Shown here piece by piece: positions 59,100 to 64,000 of a DNA stretch of 64,000 nt (position 1 is the stretch's first letter; the number at the start of each line of letters is the position of its first letter). Origin of the DNA: Oxytricha trifallax (Eukaryota > Ciliophora > Spirotrichea > Sporadotrichida > Oxytrichidae); NCBI GenBank assembly GCA_000711775.1, contig ARYC01017745.1:1-64000 (forward strand), given 5' to 3'. The notes beneath the pieces were generated by a model, which did no database searches, was not told the DNA's origin, and was given only the letters and a program-made list of their open reading frames with translations. A program made the position numbers and the translations under genes.

Positions 59100-59560
59100 G
59101 AGGAATACATCTATACTTTACCATTTAACAAGTACAATTCCATCCCAATTGTGAAGCTGATACTGGCTTCTAAAAGATCAAAGTATAGACGACTATTCTT
59201 TTGCATTTGAAGTACATTTATATAATTAATTGAAATATAGATGAGCTTTAAATCCTAGAAAGCCTGCATGATAAGTTGGCTTAGATTTAATTTTCTGTCA
59301 AATTTTAAAGGCCTGTATAACTATCAAAGAGCAGATGCTTCAAATATATATATAAATACCATTCCAATATGATAACAATCCTATCAGTGATTATTCTGGC
59401 ACAGCTAAGCAAACTGTAAATAACAACTTTGAAAACTTAAATTGATATCCTGGAAGATATGCGGGCAAAGAATGGAAATAACTTTAATCAGGGACAACGT
59501 AACAATTAGGGATACTGTTTATTAAAGGTGCGAAGATTAGGGAAATATTTATAAGTTTAG
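59100..59560 (+). other. MDS-like coding blocks
   Basis: Blocks at about 59110-59220, 59230-59340 and 59360-59540 are richer in GC. The last reads QYDNNPISDYSGTAKQTVNN on the plus strand, then after a TGA, YPGRYAGKEWK. Likely pieces of a macronuclear gene; product unknown. Confidence 0.35.
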
Positions 59561-59999
59561 CATCAATTAAATATATTTTTAATAGTAAAGTCTAATCTAA
59601 TATATTGAAAATCTTAATGTTAAGTCTAAGTCACTTTATATAAAGTACACAATTAAAGATAGAAAATAGCATTAATTATTCTGAATGTAATCACCCTGAA
59701 ATATGATTAATTTTATTGTAAATCCTACTATAAATTCTAAATTATTTGAGAAATCTGGACAAAATAAATCCTAATTATGTAGGAAATTGCTTAATTCAAT
59801 CAGTTTTCAATCATACTTATTCATATTTTTTAATTTTATTGTCTGTAATTTAGCTATGAAAAATTATGATTTAATTGGTATAAAATTTGAATAAGATATT
59901 TGTATTTGACCTTTTATAATTGACAGTTAAATCACAAATATATAAATAATAATAATAATTAACTCACACACCTAGTTCTTAATGGACCTAAGACTATAA
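59561..59999. other. AT-rich spacer
   Basis: No feature supported. Confidence 0.4.
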
Positions 60000-61308
60000 T
60001 ATGTTAAAGATTAATTCTTTGGTGTCTCCAATGTAAGGAGGTTTTTGTCCTCAATTTCTTCTTCTTTTCTTTAGTTTTTTGTTTCTTTTTCCATTTTTCT
60101 TTCTGTTATCAATGTATTTCTTCCCTGGTTTCTATATGATGATTTATTACTCTAACATTTTCGTCTTGGAGAGTCTCATCATTTGGGCCTCATATATTTA
60201 AAATTAGAATAAGCTTAGTTATAAATAACTTTTCAAGGTTGTTGTCACTAACTGAACTTCGTCTTTCTTTATGAATCCCACCCACTTACTTGGTGTGAAT
60301 TTTGAATTGGAAAGTAACTGAAGTAAAAGTTTAATTCTTAATCTTTGCCAATTTGTTGGATGGAACTGGAGATTTTTGATTGTTTTTGAAGATTATGGAT
60401 AATAGTAGTTGCTTGACATCTCTAAAACCTACGTCATTGGTATGAAATTTTTCCACTTTTCATTTGTGTATACGAAGTTTATGGAGAGAGGTTAGGAAGG
60501 TGTTTACGTCAATGTTTGAGTTAGAATTGAGTGCTTAGTTTATCTATTGCCCTATTTATGCTGATTAGATTTTAAGTACTAGATTTGCATTCTCTGTTCT
60601 CGAACTTTTGCTACCATAGTTAAAGGGGAATATTTTTGCATGCTCATCTAATTTTGGAGTAGTTTTCCATAGTGTTGGAATTGCTGCCAGCATCTCCCAT
60701 AAGGAAGTCTTGTCACTTACGTTTTTGTATGTTTGGTTATTTAATAATTAATTTTTTGTTTTGGCTCGTCCTCTCGCTAGTAAGCGAGAGGGGAGGCTCA
60801 GGGCCCCTTAGGGTCCGGATCGAGTAGTGTAGTAGAATAGGTGTCCGGCTGGATCCGGCTTGGCACCCCCAGACTCCTGAGTCTAGTCGCTAGAGCGACC
60901 TCTCACTCTTAGTCACTAGACTTACTGCTTCAGTATGCAACATGGGGAGTGCACCCAAACACTCACGGCCAGCGTGCAGCGTCACCACGAGCAGGTGGGG
61001 AGGAACGACGCCAATAATTAATTTATTTTTTAATTTTAGGACAATCTTTAATCTCTTCCTATTTAGTAGATGAGATTTTTCCTAGTCATCCTTTTGATTT
61101 ACCGACCAGATCTGGTCGAAAAGTTTCACTTTGGGGAATTTGGAAGCTTTATAGTTTTCTTCCCAGTCTAAATTTACTAAATTTCTACGTCATCAGTGAT
61201 GTCTGGAGTTTGGAACAACCCTGAGAATGAGCTGTCGCTTGAGCAGACGAAGTAATATTAGAATCTTCTTTCCTTTTGTTTTGCTTTTAGGTAATCAGAG
61301 TCAGTCAT
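60000..61308 (-). pseudogene. LINE ORF1-like gene interrupted by a SINE-like insert
   Basis: From ATG 61308 the minus strand reads MTDSDYLKAKQKERRFQYYF, SSDSSFSGLFQTPDITDDVE and, after a frame change, KLFDQIWSVNQKDDQEKSHL. It is interrupted by the insert at 60755-61012 and resumes with DKTSLWEMLAAIPTLWKTTP, KLDEHAKIFPF and KFTPSKWVGFIKKDEVQL. It ends in a basic tail (KKNGKRNKKLKKRRN) near 60060. The position 5' of a LINE ORF2 on the same strand and the basic C-terminus fit a LINE nucleic-acid-binding ORF1, but no diagnostic domain was identified. At least two frame changes. Confidence 0.45.
60755..61012 (-). mobile_element. GC-rich structured SINE-like retroinsert (258 bp)
   Basis: A strikingly GC-rich block in AT-rich surroundings, flanked by an exact 12-bp duplication AATAATTAATTT (60743-60754 and 61013-61024). 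On the minus strand it ends in an A-rich tail (CCAAAACAAAAA), as in retroposed RNAs. It contains several perfect hairpins: CCTCTCGC/GCGAGAGG (60770-60791), AGACTC/GAGTCT and GTCGCT/AGCGAC. The parent RNA is not recognised; it is not an obvious tRNA, 5S or 7SL. It is inserted in the ORF1-like gene. Confidence 0.8.
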
Positions 61309-61319
61309 ATTGGCTGCTA

Positions 61320-62030
61320 AGTCACTCAAGTTAGTTGGTAAAAGAGGTATGGATGTCTATTAAATAGATAAATAGAATCGTATGTAGGGTGGGGGAATTG
61401 AGTGTTTAGGGATTTCTACCAATTTGATTTGAAACGCTTGAACTGTTGTGGTTCACTATATCGTTGGTTGATTGGGTGGCTCTTTTAATATGTTTGATAT
61501 TGATTTTGACTGACTATAATAGTTAGTAGCAGAGTTCCAATAAATTTCTAGAAATTTCATCTGTAGGTGGTATCTTAGTGCTTATCAAGGAGAATTGGTA
61601 TCTTAGTTTGGAGTACCACTATTCCGTTTTGAATGATCACACTAATGATAAACAGTAGTTTAACCACTGTGATCTATCCCCATTTATCTTTGTCTGTTAT
61701 GAGGATGTATATTTGTTGGGTGATCTTGGTGTAGTCGTGTATTCTTGCACTCTTTCTGATATATTCTTTTTATTGCATATTGAGATTGGGCATTTCACTC
61801 TCTTTTATATTTAATATAATTTATTAAATCAATATAATCTTCATTTTATTTTAATTATAGACTCTTAGAATATCTTAACTAATAAAATTGAATATTAAAT
61901 AATTCTAATTCTTTATTTTGATTAATAGCTTCCTTAAAATAATTGTAAATTTAGTAGTACTTGCTTATATTATTTATTAAATAATTATTTTTCTTGTTTT
62001 TAATTCATAGCTGCTTATATAATTTTTATG
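61320..62030. other. Upstream region of the ORF1-like gene and AT-rich spacer
   Basis: 61320-61800 is moderately GC-rich and may be the 5' leader of the ORF1-like element; 61800-62030 is AT-rich. No frame is convincing. Confidence 0.3.
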
Positions 62031-63231
62031 TGTGACCTTATTTCCCAGATAGTCTCAGATTAATCTGCTCTGATTCAATTAACTAAGATATATCTCAGTG
62101 GCTACATAGTCAATGTCTATAGTGGATGTCTATCATTACTACCACACATAGGCCTAATTCCATTGGTAAAAGCATCTTTGAGTTGATGCAAAGCATGATT
62201 TTCACACTTATTGTCACAGTCTTTTAGAATTTTACATCCTCAGGAGAGTGAATATTAGCATCGCAATGTCATTTCAGTTGGCTTGCTGTGTCTTTGAGGT
62301 TTTATCAGGGGCTAGTTTAGTTTTAAATGCAGTTTTTGCCATATATTAACCTTAATTTACATTTATCTTGACATTATTAAAATAAATATATAAATATAAT
62401 AATAATAGAATATTATTTCAAATTTTGCTACTTTACATCCACAATTGTATTATGAGGGCATCAAACAGTTTATTGACTGTGCTTTAATTGTGAATTAAAT
62501 AAAACTGATTGGTTATGGTTTTATAGATAGCTGGCTTTTCATTATATAAAAGATTTATTGAGGTTTCTGGCATTTTAATTCGCTAATATTTACTCAGGAA
62601 TTAAATGTGTAAGAATATAATTGAACCTGATGTAAAATTCTATTAATTTGTTGTTTTAATTAAATGTTATATGAGATTATCAGTGATAATATTTATTATT
62701 TATAATAATTATGTTAATTATCTAGGGAATTATTATAATTTAAAACAAAGGATGAGTCTTCATCTATGATTATTCAAAAGTTAATAAATCTCAAAAATTT
62801 GAATAACTATCTCCTATGCAATTCAGACGGATTTAGATAGGTCGATTGCAATCGGTGAGTTGTTCTAATATTAATGCTGTTTATTATCAGGTAGTAACTT
62901 AAGGGAATAGTTATACTTTCATATAAATAAGATATTTACCCCATTATTGCAATATAGATATTTATAATTAATATATATAGTGTAAGAACTAACTATCAAT
63001 TAAAATACCAGTCTGATAAACCTGCAGGATTAGATAATAAAATATTAAAAATAAGCTGACAAACATCTATTTTTATTTAATTAATTACTGCTGTTTGAAA
63101 AAGAAGAGTTTTATGACTACAACCTGAATTAATTGCTAATAATATTATATAGTTAGTGATACTAATACGCCAAGTTAATTAGTTCAAAGCATTCCTCTAT
63201 ATTTACCAGTGAATTATGTAATTTGACTCTT

Positions 63232-63389
63232 TAATGCGGCAGAAATTGAGATAATCTAGCCAAGTTTAGAATCCACTGATGAAACGTTTATAAATGGTGA
63301 AGAGGAAGACTTGGATGTGGCAGATGCTGACACAGTGAATGTAAACATCGTTGACATTATGTCCAGTGGAACACCCATTCAAGTGGTTT
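63232..63389 (+). CDS. Coding segment, acidic protein part
   Basis: Reads AEIEIIQPSLESTDETFING, EEEDLDVADADTVNVNIVDI and MSSGTPIQVV, entering and leaving in AT-rich DNA without a stop. Acidic and probably disordered. It is one segment of the right-edge locus; product unknown. Confidence 0.45.
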
Positions 63390-63452
63390 AACATAATTAA
63401 CTTATTACATTTATATATATATTAATATATATTATAACTATATTTGTACAAA

Positions 63453-63662
63453 TTGATGCGCATGAAAATGCCTGTTTTAACAGATATGGATATCATCGAG
63501 AAAAGGAATCACCAGGTCCTTGCTGATTTAAATGATTATAAACGAGTTATATTTAAATTGAAAGATGGAACTCAACAAGTAGCTCAAAGTCAGTCTGTTC
63601 ATCTGATAGAAGTAGTAATCTTGAGTCAACATAACTTAACTATATCCTTTTGTTCAGTTTAA
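63453..63662 (+). CDS. Coding segment, unknown protein part
   Basis: Reads LMRMKMPVLTDMDIIEKRNH, QVLADLNDYKRVIFKLKDG and TQQVAQSQSVHLIEVVILSQ. Protein-like throughout and in the same direction as the segment at 63232. No family recognised. Confidence 0.45.
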   Translation: MMRMKMPVLTDMDIIEKRNHQVLADLNDYKRVIFKLKDGTQQVAQSQSVHLIEVVILSQHNLTISFCSV

Positions 63663-64000
63663 CAGATAGATTTGTTTATTAACTTATTAATTTTATAATA
63701 ATATAATAATTATAATTAAGTCTGATGTATGTTTAATTGCTGAATAATTCAGGGAAATGATTGGAGATTGGTCAAGCCACTTTCTTGAATTCAGTCTATT
63801 CTCACCTCAACTTGACCTGACTAATTTCATGAGGCCTAAGTGCCACTCAAATCAATGGCACCTAGGAAGTTGCCAACTGCACACACATTTCGATATTGAT
63901 TAAACAAAGCATCCTTGAACGCATATGAGGAGGAGGATTAGTCTGCAAGTGCAGGTAGTAATGCACCTGCTTGAGTTGATTGTGGGCAGAGTGTGATTGT

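Larger units (their letters stand above)
62031..64000 (+). other. MDS/IES-type locus at the right edge
   Basis: GC-richer blocks near 62035-62340, 62440-62560, 62740-62900, 63225-63392, 63444-63662 and 63740-64000 alternate with AT-rich spacers of 50-330 bases. At least two blocks are protein-coding on the plus strand. The pattern matches a germline gene interrupted by eliminated sequences. The gene continues past the window edge, and segment order is unknown. Confidence 0.5.

Noticed and set aside
60755-61012. A ribosomal RNA or 7SL RNA fragment, based on GC content and hairpins
   Set aside because: No recognisable conserved rRNA or SRP motif; the flanking duplication and A-rich tail fit a retroposed element instead.
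1-64000. Bacterial operons, ribosome-binding sites or CRISPR arrays
   Set aside because: The code (TAA/TAG as Gln), introns, TBE elements and LINEs show a ciliate nuclear genome; no regularly spaced repeats were seen.

Overview
This window looks like germline (micronuclear) DNA of a stichotrich ciliate, most likely Oxytricha/Sterkiella or a close relative. Three observations support this. (1) Every convincing protein reads with TAA and TAG as glutamine and TGA as the only stop; one example is the LINE reverse transcriptase motif FIDLQKAYDSV, whose Q is TAA. (2) There are two nearly complete telomere-bearing elements (TBE), with C4A4/G4T4 ends, 3-bp ANT target duplications and the TBE trio of genes: zinc-finger kinase, 22-kDa protein and DD34E transposase. 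(3) Short, richer coding blocks alternate with AT-rich spacers at 15.8-18.5, 59.1-59.6 and 62.0-64.0 kb, as expected of macronuclear-destined segments (MDS) separated by internal eliminated sequences (IES). Introns, where they can be read, are 26-36 nt.

Layout. 1-3.4 kb: the end of a TBE-like element and a C2H2 zinc-finger gene. 3.44-3.91 kb: a G-ended MITE. 4.2-5.4 kb: a broken Rep/superfamily-3 helicase fossil. 5,833-15,403: the most interesting object, a 9.57-kb DNA transposon with perfect 22-bp terminal inverted repeats and a TA target duplication. It carries four apparently intact genes: an MT-A70 adenine methyltransferase, a DD34E Tc1/IS630-type transposase, an unrecognised coiled-coil protein, and a 1098-residue SecA-like ATPase. 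15.8-18.5 kb: an MDS/IES locus. 18.9-23.5 kb: a decayed LINE. 24.8-26.85 kb: a decayed relative of TBE. 28.2-29.2 kb: an unidentified coding remnant. 30.3-30.6 kb: a foldback element. 30,658-34,770: TBE copy 1. 37.6-38.8 kb: an unidentified gene. 39.6-40.9 kb: a second copy of the TBE-relative family. 42.4-47.1 kb: dispersed inverted repeats and a 632-bp MITE. 48.8-58.7 kb: a second LINE on the minus strand, split by a near-perfect 346-bp-armed foldback and by TBE copy 2 (51,711-55,751). 60.0-61.3 kb: a LINE ORF1-like gene interrupted by a GC-rich SINE-like insert. 62.0-64.0 kb: MDS-like blocks.

How the parts fit. The 9.57-kb element looks like an autonomous transposon that brings its own putative DNA/RNA adenine methylation gene and a translocase-like motor alongside the transposase. 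The transposase and the coiled-coil gene diverge from a roughly 80-bp shared promoter, and the coiled-coil and SecA-like genes converge. I know of no described element with this gene set, but I could not search. Everything was read by eye: splice sites and starts are inferred, and no alignment or database search was run.
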